Shown here: in pieces, positions 1 to 8,196 of the stretch
How positions within the stretch are numbered: the stretch's first letter is position 1
Layout: the number at the start of each line of letters is the position of its first letter
From: Pseudomonadota bacterium
GTDB taxonomy: Bacteria > Pseudomonadota > Alphaproteobacteria > Rhodospirillales > Magnetospirillaceae
Length of the DNA stretch: 64,000 nt
Reading direction: 5' to 3'
Assembly: GCA_021781575.1 (NCBI GenBank)
Contig: JAJXWP010000001.1
Location: 124,001 to 188,000, forward strand
The notes under the pieces: model-generated
Told to the model about the DNA's origin: nothing
What the model saw: the letters and a program-made list of their open reading frames with translations, nothing else
Database searches by the model: none
Program-made: the position numbers and the translations under genes

Positions 1-66
1 CGCCGCGACCCCGGCAATCGCCGACGTCGCGGCGCAAAGCCAACCAAAACCGCGGCGACGCGTCAT
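1..66 (-). CDS. Start of a secreted protein, probably lytic murein transglycosylase A (partial)
   Basis: The ATG at 66-64 overlaps the TGA stop of the Tim44-like gene by four bases (ATGA), so the two are probably translated together. Only 22 residues are inside the window: MTRRRGF, then a hydrophobic alanine-rich stretch, which fits the start of a signal peptide. In alphaproteobacteria an mltA gene commonly follows the Tim44-like gene next to secB, so MltA is a synteny-based guess. The visible residues do not identify the enzyme. Confidence 0.4.
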   Translation of the reverse strand, partial: MTRRRGFGWLCAATSAIAGVAA

Positions 67-761
67 TCGTCGTGACTGGAGGTGGCGACCAGCAGCCAAT
101 TGGGATTGGTCGAACGAACGTCGCGGGCGAAGCTCCACAGATCGATCAGACGGACCGGCCGAGAGGGATCACCCTCGACCACCGCCCCCGTGGCATCCTT
201 CACCACGATCAGTTGGTAGCTGACGAACCGCATGTCGATTCGCGCCATCCGCCCGTCGAAGTGGGCTTCAACGATCTCCGCCGATTCGACGCGCTGTACT
301 TCGGACTGGCTGGTCTCGCCGGCCTGCTGGCGGGCCCGGATGGCGGCCGAAAAATTCTCGTACACTTCGTCCGACAGCAGCGGCCGCAATGTCGCTTCGT
401 CGCCCTGGGCGAAGGCCCGGACGATCATCTCGAAGGCCATGCGGGCACCTTGGGCGAAACTTTGCGGATCGAACCTGCGATCGATGGCGCCGATCTGCGC
501 CAAGCGGCCCGCCAAGCTATTGCTGGGAGGCAGCCGCTCAGGCTCGGCGGCCGGCCATTGGCGCCGTTGAGCCAAGTCAACCACGGCATCGGGGACGGCA
601 GCACCGTTAGCTGGCGTACCGGGGCGACCGCCGAACCGGGCCTCGGGAGGAGGCGGTTCGTTGCCGGTCCGCCGGCCGAGCACGCTTCTTAGGCGCAGCC
701 CCAGAAAAACCGCCACCATGGCGAAAAGAATGATATCGATGAACTGTGAGCCGTCACTCAT
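63..761 (-). CDS. Tim44/TimA-like domain protein, membrane anchored
   Basis: A 232-residue protein with one N-terminal transmembrane helix (about residues 8-24), a proline/alanine-rich linker, and a C-terminal Tim44-like domain (about 90-230) of the kind found in the mitochondrial import-motor subunit. Bacterial members are inner-membrane proteins of poorly defined role in membrane-protein biogenesis. The start at 761 (MSDGSQF) is preferred over the upstream Met at 872 because it places the membrane helix directly at the N-terminus; the upstream extension is Arg-rich and unlikely. It is divergent from fxsA, with secB nearby, a conserved alphaproteobacterial neighbourhood. Confidence 0.8.
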   Translation of the reverse strand: MSDGSQFIDIILFAMVAVFLGLRLRSVLGRRTGNEPPPPEARFGGRPGTPANGAAVPDAVVDLAQRRQWPAAEPERLPPSNSLAGRLAQIGAIDRRFDPQSFAQGARMAFEMIVRAFAQGDEATLRPLLSDEVYENFSAAIRARQQAGETSQSEVQRVESAEIVEAHFDGRMARIDMRFVSYQLIVVKDATGAVVEGDPSRPVRLIDLWSFARDVRSTNPNWLLVATSSHDE

Positions 762-874
762 GGTTTGCACATTCAGACGCCGCCCATGTGACCGGGCGAC
801 GGTGGTCCGGCCGGAATCCGGCTGGTCCTTGGACACTGCTCTGTAGATAAGCGGTTGCACGATAAAGAGCAAGC

Positions 875-1318
875 ATGCCCTGGCTTTTCATCATTATCGC
901 CGTTGCCTGGCCGGCGGCCGAAATCGCCACCTTCATCGCCGTTGCTCGATGGATCGGCCTGCTCGGCGCCGTCGCCGGCGTCGTATTGTCCGGCATGGCC
1001 GGCATGGCGCTGCTGCGCGCCCAGGGATTGGACACCGCACGGCGGGCACAGTCGCAAATCGCCCGGGGGCAGATGCCGGTGATCGAGCTGTTCGACGCCG
1101 CCTGCCTGGCCTTGGCCGGACTCCTGTTGCTGCTGCCCGGATTCGTCACCGACCTTGCCGCGCTGCCCCTGCTGCTGCCGCCCGTGCGCCGTCTGCTGCG
1201 CCGTTTGCTGGCCGGCCGCTTTCCGTCGCCGCCGGCCGATCGCACGGTCATCGAAGGAAGCTGGACGGTGGTGGAGAATGACCACCGGCCATCAGGCAAG
1301 CCGCGCTTACCCCGTTAG
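875..1318 (+). CDS. fxsA: FxsA family membrane protein
   Basis: A 147-residue polytopic protein. It begins with a hydrophobic helix (MPWLFIIIAVAWPAAEI) followed by a Gly/Ala-rich second helix, a short polar segment with RAQGLDTARRAQ, and a third hydrophobic segment with LLLLPGFVTD. This layout and the LxxPGFxTD element are typical of FxsA, a small inner-membrane protein whose E. coli member affects exclusion of phage T7 by the F plasmid. Its cellular role is unknown. The C-terminal 35 residues are polar and cytoplasmic. Confidence 0.85.
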   Translation: MPWLFIIIAVAWPAAEIATFIAVARWIGLLGAVAGVVLSGMAGMALLRAQGLDTARRAQSQIARGQMPVIELFDAACLALAGLLLLLPGFVTDLAALPLLLPPVRRLLRRLLAGRFPSPPADRTVIEGSWTVVENDHRPSGKPRLPR

Positions 1319-1364
1319 CCGGATGCCTTGCCGGGCGGCAACGGGTTGTCTCGCGACACGTTCC

Positions 1365-1475
1365 ATGCTAGTGCTCCGCCCCAGGCGCCCGGTTCCCCAG
1401 CGTCTATACAAGGCGGCCCGCCAACTGATTGAATTGTGGTGGGAATCTGCCCACCAGCCACAGGGCCAGTCATAG
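1365..1475 (+). CDS. Tiny ORF (36 aa) homologous to the ORF at 58685
   Basis: A short reading frame between fxsA and secB, beginning MLVLRPRRPVPQRLYK and continuing through QLIELWW. A second short ORF at 58685-58765 encodes MLLVARPKRLVPKRLDQ and QLIEMW; over 63 aligned bases the two copies differ at 13 positions without gaps. The peptide would be a short basic amphipathic helix. No strong ribosome binding site is seen before this ATG. It may be a real small protein, or both copies may belong to a dispersed repeat. Function unknown. Confidence 0.35.
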   Translation: MLVLRPRRPVPQRLYKAARQLIELWWESAHQPQGQS

Positions 1476-1500
1476 GGGTGCCCCCAGTCAGGAGCAAATG

Positions 1501-1968
1501 ATGAGCGAGAATGCCCAGCCGCAACAGCCGCCGATCCAGGTGAATGCCCAGTACGTGAAGGATCTTTCCTTCGAGGTCCCAGGCGCTCCGACCATCTTCT
1601 CCGAGTTGGCGACCACGCCGCCGGAGATCAGCGTAAGGGTCGACCTCGACGTAAAGCCGCTCCAGGAGCATGTGTTCGAGGTATCCCTGCAGCTGGCGAC
1701 CGAAGCCAAGGTCAAGGATAAGGTGGCGTTCATCGTCGAACTCACCTATGCCGGCATCTTCACCTTGGCCGTGCCCGAGGAACATGTGCAGCCGGTGCTG
1801 CTGATCGAGGCACCGCGCCTGCTGTTCCCCTTTGCCCGCAACATCATCGCCGATGTGACGCGCGACGGCGGCTTCCCGCCCATGCTGCTGCAGCCCATCG
1901 ATTTCGTCGCCCTGTTCCGCAGCCGCATGGAAAAATTCGCCCAGGAACAGGTTCAGGGTACGGCGTAA
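1501..1968 (+). CDS. secB: Protein-export chaperone SecB
   Basis: A 155-residue SecB homologue. SecB forms a tetramer in the cytoplasm, holds preproteins unfolded and passes them to SecA. Family features are visible: an N-terminal QYVKDLSFE segment, the IFTL motif after the TYAG loop, and PFARNIIADVTRDGGFPP with the conserved arginine and the PPMLLQPIDF segment. AGGAG at 1490-1494 lies 6 bases before the ATG at 1501 and only 3 before the ATG at 1498, so the start giving MSENAQP is preferred. It converges on dnaQ with a 19-bp inverted repeat in between. Confidence 0.95.
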   Translation: MSENAQPQQPPIQVNAQYVKDLSFEVPGAPTIFSELATTPPEISVRVDLDVKPLQEHVFEVSLQLATEAKVKDKVAFIVELTYAGIFTLAVPEEHVQPVLLIEAPRLLFPFARNIIADVTRDGGFPPMLLQPIDFVALFRSRMEKFAQEQVQGTA

Positions 1969-2042
1969 GCCGTTATCGTCGTTCCGCCGCTTACAGCGTC
2001 GGAGGCGGACGGTACACCCGCCCGGCGACGGACAAAACCAAG

Positions 2043-2082
2043 CCTAACGCACTGAACCATTTGAATGGTTCAGTGCGTTAGG
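2043..2082. repeat. Perfect 19-bp inverted repeat between convergent secB and dnaQ
   Basis: CCTAACGCACTGAACCATT at 2043-2061 is followed by two bases and then its exact reverse complement at 2064-2082. The arms could form a very stable hairpin. There is no T-run on the plus strand; on the minus strand the following bases (CTTGGTTTTGTCC) are moderately T-rich, so it could act as a dnaQ terminator or serve both directions. It is far longer and more perfect than an ordinary terminator stem, so a repeat element or protein-binding site is also possible. Confidence 0.75.
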
Positions 2083-2106
2083 TACGGGGATAACGAGGAA
2101 ACATCG

Positions 2107-2781
2107 TTACGCCAACCAGATCGGCTTGCTCAGTTTGCCGAGGAATTCGGTGTGAGTGGCCAGCTCCTCTCCGCTGGCGGCATGCGGCCGCGGCGGGCGA
2201 GGCTGGCGCTCGGCGAGCGGACCGTTCTGAGCGTTGCGACGCGACGCGGTCGCCAAGGCCAGCACCGGTTCACGGCCGCCGATCAGCTCCAGATAGACCT
2301 CCGCCAGAAGCTCGGCATCCAACAGGGCGCCATGCTTTTCGCGTCCCGAATTGTCGATCTCGAAGCGCCGGCACAGGGCATCGAGATTGGCCGGCGAGCC
2401 GGGAAACCGGCGCCGCGCCATGGCAACCGTATCGATCGCCCGCTCCCTCGGCAGCACGGCCCGGCCAAGCAGCTTCAGTTCCCAATTGAGAAACTTCATG
2501 TCGAACTCGGCGTTGTGAATGACCAGCGGCGCGTCATCGATGAAGGCAAGAAATTCCTCGGCGACGGCGGCGAATACGGGATGGCCCGCCAGGAATTCAG
2601 CGGACAGCCCGTGGACGTTGAATGCCTCGGTCGGCATGTCGCGCTCGGGATTGATGTAGTGGTGGAACACCCGGCCCGATGGCAGATGGTTTACCAGTTC
2701 GACACAACCGATTTCCACCACTCGGTGGCCGGCTGCCGGGTCGAGGCCGGTGGTCTCGGTATCGAGGACGATTTCGCGCAT
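2107..2781 (-). CDS. dnaQ: DNA polymerase III epsilon subunit (3'-5' proofreading exonuclease)
   Basis: A 224-residue DEDDh exonuclease that edits misincorporated nucleotides in the replicative polymerase. Exo I is DTETTG (7-12), Exo II HNAEFD (89-94) and Exo III HGALLDAE (150-157); the catalytic acidic residues and the histidine are all present. The C-terminal 60 residues are Pro/Arg-rich, then EFLGKLSKPIW, the usual tail for binding the alpha subunit. It is the last gene of the minus-strand run ppsR-maf-aroE-coaE-dnaQ; the 12-base gap to coaE suggests one transcript. Confidence 0.95.
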   Translation of the reverse strand: MREIVLDTETTGLDPAAGHRVVEIGCVELVNHLPSGRVFHHYINPERDMPTEAFNVHGLSAEFLAGHPVFAAVAEEFLAFIDDAPLVIHNAEFDMKFLNWELKLLGRAVLPRERAIDTVAMARRRFPGSPANLDALCRRFEIDNSGREKHGALLDAELLAEVYLELIGGREPVLALATASRRNAQNGPLAERQPRPPRPHAASGEELATHTEFLGKLSKPIWLA

Positions 2782-2793
2782 CGCTGGATAATC

Positions 2794-3411
2794 TCACGCG
2801 GCGCGGTAACGGCGGCGCGGCCCGATGCGTTCCAGCCGTTGTACCGCCAGCCGCAGTTTGCGTAGTGACAGCCGTTTGCCGGCGCCGGTCGGTATGACGA
2901 AATCGGCGTGGCGGCGCTTCTCCGGGTCGGGCATCTGTCGCCGGCGGATTCCTGCCAGCTTGCCGTGAGTCATGCCCGTGCGCGCCAGCACCCGCTGCTC
3001 CTGCAGGAAGGGAGGGCAGCTGACCACCGCGACGGCATCCAGCCTGGCGGTTCCCTGGACTTCAAACAGCAACGGAATGTCGAGGGCGACGATCCGCCGG
3101 CGCTGTCGCCGGGCGCGGCGGACGAACCCGAGCTCCTGGTCCTTGACCAGCGGATGGAGGATGGCCTCCAGTCGCTTCAGCGCCGCGTCGTCGCCGAACA
3201 CCCGAGCTCCCAGGCGGGCGCGTTCGACCTCGCCCCCGAACACCACATTGGGAAAGGCCCGCTCGACCAGCGGCACGGCCTTACCGCCTTTGGCCATCAG
3301 ACGATGCACCGCTTCATCGGCGTCATAGACGGGGATGCCCAGCGACCGCAACTGATCAGCCGCCGTGGTCTTGCCCATGCCGATGGATCCCGTCAGCCCG
3401 AGAATGATCAT
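2794..3411 (-). CDS. coaE: Dephospho-CoA kinase
   Basis: A 205-residue P-loop kinase that catalyses the last step of coenzyme A synthesis, phosphorylating the 3'-hydroxyl of dephospho-CoA. The Walker A motif GLTGSIGMGKTT is at the N-terminus, followed by the family's YDADEAVHRL motif and the DIPLLFE segment that contributes to substrate binding. Length fits the family (about 200 aa). Its ATG overlaps the aroE stop by four bases, indicating translational coupling. The order aroE-coaE-dnaQ is conserved in alphaproteobacteria. Confidence 0.95.
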   Translation of the reverse strand: MIILGLTGSIGMGKTTAADQLRSLGIPVYDADEAVHRLMAKGGKAVPLVERAFPNVVFGGEVERARLGARVFGDDAALKRLEAILHPLVKDQELGFVRRARRQRRRIVALDIPLLFEVQGTARLDAVAVVSCPPFLQEQRVLARTGMTHGKLAGIRRRQMPDPEKRRHADFVIPTGAGKRLSLRKLRLAVQRLERIGPRRRYRAA

Positions 3412-4247
3412 GGCCCCCTCACGAAATTCCGCAATTCATCGGTTACTTCCGGCATCACGCCGAACCACGCGGCAAAGCCGGGCCGCGCCTGGTGCAGAAG
3501 CATGCCCAAACCGTCGACGGCGGGGTTTCCCCGGCGCCGCGCGGCACCCAGCAGCTCCGTCTCCAACGGCACATAGACAATGTCGGACACCACCGCGTCA
3601 ACCGGTAGCTGTTGGAGATCGAGCAACAGCGGCGGTTGACCCTCCATCCCCAGAGTCGTGGTGTTGACCAGGAGAGCGGCACCAGCCAGGGCCTCAGCCC
3701 GCTGCTCCCAGGGCACCACCTCGATGGGGCCGCCCAGCTCGGCAGCCACCTGCCAAGCCCGCTCGGCAGTCCGGTTGAGCAGGCGCACGGCCGGGGCGCC
3801 GTCTTCTTGCAGCGCGGCGATCACCGCCCGGGCGGCACCGCCGGCGCCAAGAACCACGGCCGGTCCGGCAGCGGCGGAAAAGCCGGGATGTCCCTGCCGC
3901 AGGTTCTCCAAAAAGCCGAAGGCGTCCGTATTGTGACCTTCGAGGCTGCCGTCCGGCCGCACCACCAGGGTATTAACGGCGCCGATGCGGCGGGCCACAG
4001 GCTCTACATGATCGGCCAAGGCCAGTGCCGCTTCCTTGTGCGGCACCGTCACATTGGCGCCGGCAAAGCCCATATGGGGCAGGGCGCGCAGAACCTGCTC
4101 GAACCGGCCGGGCTGCACCGGCAGCGGCAGATAGGCACCATCCAGCCGATATTTGTCCAACCAATATCCATGCAACCGCGGTGAACGCGAATGACCTACC
4201 GGCCAGCCGATCACTCCGGCGAGGCGCGCATGGCCGGTCAGGATCAT
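3408..4247 (-). CDS. aroE: Shikimate dehydrogenase (NADP+)
   Basis: A 279-residue enzyme that reduces 3-dehydroshikimate to shikimate in the chorismate pathway. The N-terminal substrate domain shows GWPVGHSRSPRLHGYW and NVTVPHKE, with the catalytic lysine in the latter; the NADP-binding Rossmann loop is GAGGAARAV. The start at 4247 (MILTGHARLAGVIG) overlaps the maf stop by four bases; a Met further upstream would add 57 non-conserved residues inside maf. The C-terminus has the family MLLHQARPGF motif. Confidence 0.94.
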   Translation of the reverse strand: MILTGHARLAGVIGWPVGHSRSPRLHGYWLDKYRLDGAYLPLPVQPGRFEQVLRALPHMGFAGANVTVPHKEAALALADHVEPVARRIGAVNTLVVRPDGSLEGHNTDAFGFLENLRQGHPGFSAAAGPAVVLGAGGAARAVIAALQEDGAPAVRLLNRTAERAWQVAAELGGPIEVVPWEQRAEALAGAALLVNTTTLGMEGQPPLLLDLQQLPVDAVVSDIVYVPLETELLGAARRRGNPAVDGLGMLLHQARPGFAAWFGVMPEVTDELRNFVRGP

Positions 4248-4840
4248 GGCAAGCCTACTCCGTGGCTGCGCAGGAATTCCAGCAGCGGCAACAGCGGTAG
4301 GCCAAGAATGGCGAAATGGTCGCCGGCCACCTTGGAAAACAGCTGAGCGCCCAATCTTTCCAGCTGGTAGGCGCCGACCGAAGACAGCGCAGCGGAGCCC
4401 GCCTGGTCGAGATAGCACTCAAGGGTAGCATCATTGAACGGACGCATGGTGAGGGTTGCTTCGGCCAGATGATGCCACAGCACAGCGCCGCCGACCGTCA
4501 CCACCACCGCCGTCGATAGCCGGTGCGTGCGTCCACGAAGATATTGCAGCTGTCGATAAGCTGATTCCCGGTCGCTCGGCTTGTCGAACCAGCGACCCTC
4601 GCAGTCGAGCATCTGATCGGCACCGATCACCAGGGCTTGCCCCTGCCGCCGCCCGACGTCGAGCGCCTTGGCTTCGGCCAAGGCCAATGCCGCGGCCGGT
4701 GCCGCCGCGGCGGCCGCTTGCAGGGCGGTCTTGATTGCCGTCTCGTCGACCCTGGGCGCAGTCTGCACGGCGTTGATCCCCGCGGCTTCCAGCAGAGCTT
4801 TGCGGGTTTCGCTGCTCGAGGCCAATACCACCACGGTCAC
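4244..4840 (-). CDS. maf: Maf-family nucleotide pyrophosphatase
   Basis: A 198-residue Maf/Ham1-fold enzyme; family members hydrolyse non-canonical or surplus nucleoside triphosphates. It begins VVLASSSETRKALLEAAGI (family: LASxSPRR), then RVDET, a GADQ active-site segment, and KPSDRESA. The GTG start at 4840 overlaps the TGA of the upstream ppsR gene (GTGA). The second signature position is altered (SSSETRK rather than SPRRK), which is common in alphaproteobacterial Maf proteins. Cotranscription with aroE is indicated by overlapping ends. Confidence 0.9.
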   Translation of the reverse strand: MTVVVLASSSETRKALLEAAGINAVQTAPRVDETAIKTALQAAAAAAPAAALALAEAKALDVGRRQGQALVIGADQMLDCEGRWFDKPSDRESAYRQLQYLRGRTHRLSTAVVVTVGGAVLWHHLAEATLTMRPFNDATLECYLDQAGSAALSSVGAYQLERLGAQLFSKVAGDHFAILGLPLLPLLEFLRSHGVGLP

Positions 4841-5739
4841 GGCACGCCTCCCGGCAGCTCGCCGCCGCGATGGCGGATGAACAACTGCAGGATGGAAGCC
4901 GAGGCCTCCTCGATGGACCGCCTGGAGACATCGATGACCGGCCAGCCGCGCTCGGCGAACAGGCGGCGGGCGCGGGTCACTTCTTCCCGCACCTTTTCCG
5001 GATCGGCGTAGTCGGTCTCGTCCGACTGATTGAGGAAGCGCAGGCGCGAGCGGCGGATATCGGTCAGGCTTTTCGGCTCCTTGGTCAGGCCGACGATGAG
5101 CGGGCCTTTGCATGCCAGCAGTTCAGGCGGCGGATCGAGACCGGGCACCAGCGGCACGTTGGCCGCCTTGATGCCGCGATTGGCCAGATACATGCAGGTG
5201 GGTGTCTTCGAGGTCCGCGACACGCCAACCAGCACCACATCGGCATCGTCGAGATCCTCGAGGAGTTGCCCGTCATCATGGGCCAAGGTGTAATGCATGG
5301 CATCGATGCGGCTGAAATAATCGGCGTCGAGCACATGCTGCCGACCGGGTTGGGCGCCGAACTCGCTGTCGAGATAGGCGGCCAGCGTCGCCATCACCGG
5401 GTCGAGCACCGGTATGCACGGCACATGCATATGGCGGCAGGCCTCCTCGAGCACGCCTCGCACCGCATTGTCCATCAGCGTCGCCAGAACGACTCCCGGG
5501 CAAGCCTCGATGCCGGCAATCACCCGCTCCACCTGGCCCTGGGTGCGAACCAGCCACCAGAGATGAGGGATGGCCTCGATGTTCTCGAACTGCACCAGAC
5601 AGGCGCGGGCCACCGATGACAGCGTCTCGCCCGTGGCGTCCGAAACCAGATGGAGGTGGAAGCGCTTGACCGAGGAAGAGATGGCACACCGTCCTGTGGA
5701 TAACTCCGGTGGTCGGGGATAACCCGGCCCTGGCGGCAA
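4837..5739 (-). CDS. ppsR: Pyruvate,phosphate dikinase / PEP synthase regulatory protein (DUF299)
   Basis: A bifunctional serine/threonine kinase and pyrophosphorylase family member that switches PEP synthase or pyruvate,phosphate dikinase on and off. Conserved parts are KRFHLHLVSDATGETL near the start, the P-loop-like GVSRTSKTPTCMYLA, and DVSRRSIEEASA near the end. The start is uncertain: conservation begins at about 5664, the in-frame TTG at 5739 follows a purine-rich AAGGG, and the first in-frame ATG (5904) would run through the replication-origin region. Its 5' end abuts oriC; its stop overlaps maf. Confidence 0.88.
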   Translation of the reverse strand: MPPGPGYPRPPELSTGRCAISSSVKRFHLHLVSDATGETLSSVARACLVQFENIEAIPHLWWLVRTQGQVERVIAGIEACPGVVLATLMDNAVRGVLEEACRHMHVPCIPVLDPVMATLAAYLDSEFGAQPGRQHVLDADYFSRIDAMHYTLAHDDGQLLEDLDDADVVLVGVSRTSKTPTCMYLANRGIKAANVPLVPGLDPPPELLACKGPLIVGLTKEPKSLTDIRRSRLRFLNQSDETDYADPEKVREEVTRARRLFAERGWPVIDVSRRSIEEASASILQLFIRHRGGELPGGVP

Positions 5740-6060
5740 TTCTGCCCTTTTTGCTCCACGCTCGCCACCGCCGAGTCGACTCTTCGGTCCCGCTGTGGGC
5801 TCTTGCGTCGATGGCCGCGGAAAAGCCGGGAACTTATCCGCCCTGGCCGAAACGTCCGCATTTTCCGCAGCCAACAATCCACTGCATTCAATGCGGTAAA
5901 TCAATGCACTACCTTAGTTGTCCGGAATTTTCTCCACAATCTGCCCACAGCTCTGCGAAAGGTGGATGAATCGGCGGATCGACCGTGAATGAATGCCGAT
6001 CCCCGATATCCACAGGCATCCACCAGCACAGCTACCTTTTCTTACCTTCCCAACACCTGT
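5695..6060. other. oriC: Probable chromosomal replication origin (oriC) between ppsR and hemE
   Basis: The gap before hemE is the usual site of the alphaproteobacterial origin. The sequence shows one perfect DnaA box, TGTGGATAA at 5695-5703 (minus-strand TTATCCACA), and near matches TTCTCCACA at 5930-5938 and ATATCCACA at 6006-6014 (8 of 9 each), with weaker ones at 5714-5722 and 5834-5842. A pyrimidine-rich, AT-richer stretch lies at about 6032-6050. parA, parB and parS sites are 4-14 kb away, which supports the call. Boundaries are approximate. Confidence 0.72.
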
Positions 6061-6097
6061 ATTGAAGGGTGGATCCTTTCAGTCCAGGTGACCCTCC

Positions 6098-7144
6098 GTG
6101 ACCGACCTCCGCCCTTCGACCAAGTCGTTTCTTCGCGCTCTCAACCGCGAGCCGGTCTCTCCACCGCCCTGTTGGCTGATGCGCCAAGCCGGCCGCTATC
6201 TGCCCGAGTATCGGGCCGTCCGCGCCAGCGTGAGCGGCTTTCTCGAGCTTTGCTACAGTCCGGAAAAAGCGGCGGAAGTCACCCTGCAGCCGCTGCGCCG
6301 CTACGGCTTCGACGCCGCCATCCTGTTTTCCGACATCCTGGTGGTGCCGGACGGCCTGGGCCAGGCGGTAACCTTCCGCGAAGGCGAAGGGCCCAGCCTG
6401 AAGCCCATCCGCACGTCCAAGGACTTGGATGCCCTGTCGCTGGATGCTTTCCAGGACCGTCTGCAACCGGTGTTTCAGACGGTCGAACGCCTGCACCGGG
6501 ACATCCCGCCGTCGACAGCGCTGATCGGCTTCGCCGGGGCGCCATGGACAGTTGCCACCTACATGGTCGAAGGAAGCGGGTCGAAAGACTTCGTACAAAC
6601 CAAGATCATGGCCTACGAAAGACCGGATCTGTTCCAACGACTGATCGATCTGCTGGTGCAAGCCACCGGCGATTATCTGATCAAGCAAATCGACCATGGG
6701 GCCGAGGCCATCCAGCTGTTCGACAGCTGGGCCGGCGTACTGCCCGAGGACCAGTTCGCCAAGTGGGTGATTGAACCGACACGCCACCTGGTCGAACGCC
6801 TTCGATCGTCCCGTCCAGGCATCCCGATCATCGGCTTTCCGCGTGGAGCGGGAGCTCTTTATCAGCAATTCGTAGACGGAACCGGAATCGACGGGGTCAG
6901 CCTTGATACAAGCATTCCATTGGACTGGGCGGTAAAAACGCTGCAATCGAAAACCACCTTGCAGGGCAATCTCGACCCGGTCATGGTGGTCGCCGGCGGC
7001 CAGGCGCTTGACGCGGCCGTGGATCGCATCTTGCGGATTTGCGGTAACGGGCCCTTCATTTTCAATCTCGGACACGGCATCCTACCCAACACACCGCCGG
7101 AAAACGTGGCGCGGCTGGTCGAGCGGGTGCGACGGCGGAGTTAA
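6098..7144 (+). CDS. hemE: Uroporphyrinogen decarboxylase
   Basis: A 348-residue enzyme that decarboxylates the four acetate side chains of uroporphyrinogen III to give coproporphyrinogen III in heme and (bacterio)chlorophyll synthesis. The substrate-binding N-terminus [15 protein letters not shown] is intact, with [12 protein letters not shown] and [13 protein letters not shown] following; GNLDP and FNLGHGILP near the C-terminus are also conserved. The start is GTG at 6098, just outside the origin. It heads a hemE-hemH-hemJ run; only two bases separate it from hemH. Confidence 0.96.
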   Translation: MTDLRPSTKSFLRALNREPVSPPPCWLMRQAGRYLPEYRAVRASVSGFLELCYSPEKAAEVTLQPLRRYGFDAAILFSDILVVPDGLGQAVTFREGEGPSLKPIRTSKDLDALSLDAFQDRLQPVFQTVERLHRDIPPSTALIGFAGAPWTVATYMVEGSGSKDFVQTKIMAYERPDLFQRLIDLLVQATGDYLIKQIDHGAEAIQLFDSWAGVLPEDQFAKWVIEPTRHLVERLRSSRPGIPIIGFPRGAGALYQQFVDGTGIDGVSLDTSIPLDWAVKTLQSKTTLQGNLDPVMVVAGGQALDAAVDRILRICGNGPFIFNLGHGILPNTPPENVARLVERVRRRS

Positions 7145-7146
7145 GT

Positions 7147-8196
7147 ATGGCGCGGCTGGCCGTTGTCCTGTTCAATCTCGGCGGGCCGGATCGGCCGGAG
7201 GCCATCCGGCCGTTTCTGTTCAATCTGTTCAACGATCCCGCCATCATTGGCGCGCCTTCTCTGATCCGGTGGATGATTGCCTGGCTGATTTCCACCCGTC
7301 GCGCGCCGGTCGCGAAGCACATCTACGCCCATCTGGGGGGCCGGTCGCCTCTGCTGGATTTGACCCGCTCGCAGGCGGAAGCGTTGCGGAAAGCGCTGGC
7401 AGTCGATGGCGATCGCGACGTGGAGGTGTTCATCGCCATGCGGTATTGGCACCCCCTGACCGAACAAACCGTTGCCAAGGTCAAGGCATGGGCACCTGAT
7501 CGCGTCGTTCTGTTACCGCTCTACCCGCAGTTTTCGACCACCACCACGGCCTCTTCGATGACTGCCTGGAAGCGGGCGGCGGCGGAAGCCGGTCTCGGCG
7601 TTCCAACCAGTGCGATTTGTTGCTACCCGACCGAAGACGGGCTGATCCAGGCCCAGGCCGACCTGTTGCGCCGAAGCTTGGCGGAAGCGGGGCAAGGAAC
7701 GGCGGGGCTTCGCGTCCTGTTTTCGGCGCATGGCTTGCCAAAGTCGGTGGTGGAACGAGGCGATCCCTATCCGCTGCATGTGGAAATGACCGCCAGGGCC
7801 ATCGTCGAGCAATTGGCAGTGCCGGATCTCGACTGGCAGATCTGCTATCAAAGTCGGGTTGGGCCACTGGAATGGATCGGCCCCTCTACCGATGCGGAAA
7901 TCCGACGGGCTGCGCGGGACGGGGTGGCCTTGGTCGTGCAGCCTATCGCCTTCGTCTCCGAACATTCCGAAACCCTGGTTGAGCTTGATATCGAATATGC
8001 CCGTGTCGCCAAGGAATTGGGGGTTCCGGCCTACCATCGGGTGCCGGCGGTCGGCGACCACCCCGCGTTCATCCATGCCCTGGCCGATCTGGTCCGGCGT
8101 TCCTTGGTCGCCGAATGCAACCCCTGTTCCCATATCGACCGCCGGATCTGTCCGAGCAATGCGATACGCTGTGCCCAAGGGGGAGGTTTGGTATGA
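7147..8196 (+). CDS. hemH: Ferrochelatase
   Basis: A 349-residue enzyme that inserts Fe2+ into protoporphyrin IX, the last step of heme synthesis, at the inner membrane. Motifs include FNLGGPD at the N-terminus, LLPLYPQFSTTTTASS, FSAHGLP with the catalytic histidine, YQSRVGP and FVSEHSETL. The C-terminus carries four cysteines in the pattern CX2CX7CX6C, which could bind a [2Fe-2S] cluster as in some other ferrochelatases; that is an inference. Its stop overlaps the hemJ start (ATGA at 8193). Confidence 0.96.
   Translation: MARLAVVLFNLGGPDRPEAIRPFLFNLFNDPAIIGAPSLIRWMIAWLISTRRAPVAKHIYAHLGGRSPLLDLTRSQAEALRKALAVDGDRDVEVFIAMRYWHPLTEQTVAKVKAWAPDRVVLLPLYPQFSTTTTASSMTAWKRAAAEAGLGVPTSAICCYPTEDGLIQAQADLLRRSLAEAGQGTAGLRVLFSAHGLPKSVVERGDPYPLHVEMTARAIVEQLAVPDLDWQICYQSRVGPLEWIGPSTDAEIRRAARDGVALVVQPIAFVSEHSETLVELDIEYARVAKELGVPAYHRVPAVGDHPAFIHALADLVRRSLVAECNPCSHIDRRICPSNAIRCAQGGGLV

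Noticed and set aside
4837-5904. ppsR starting at the first ATG (5904)
   Set aside because: The extra 55-78 residues are not conserved and would place coding sequence across the DnaA-box region.
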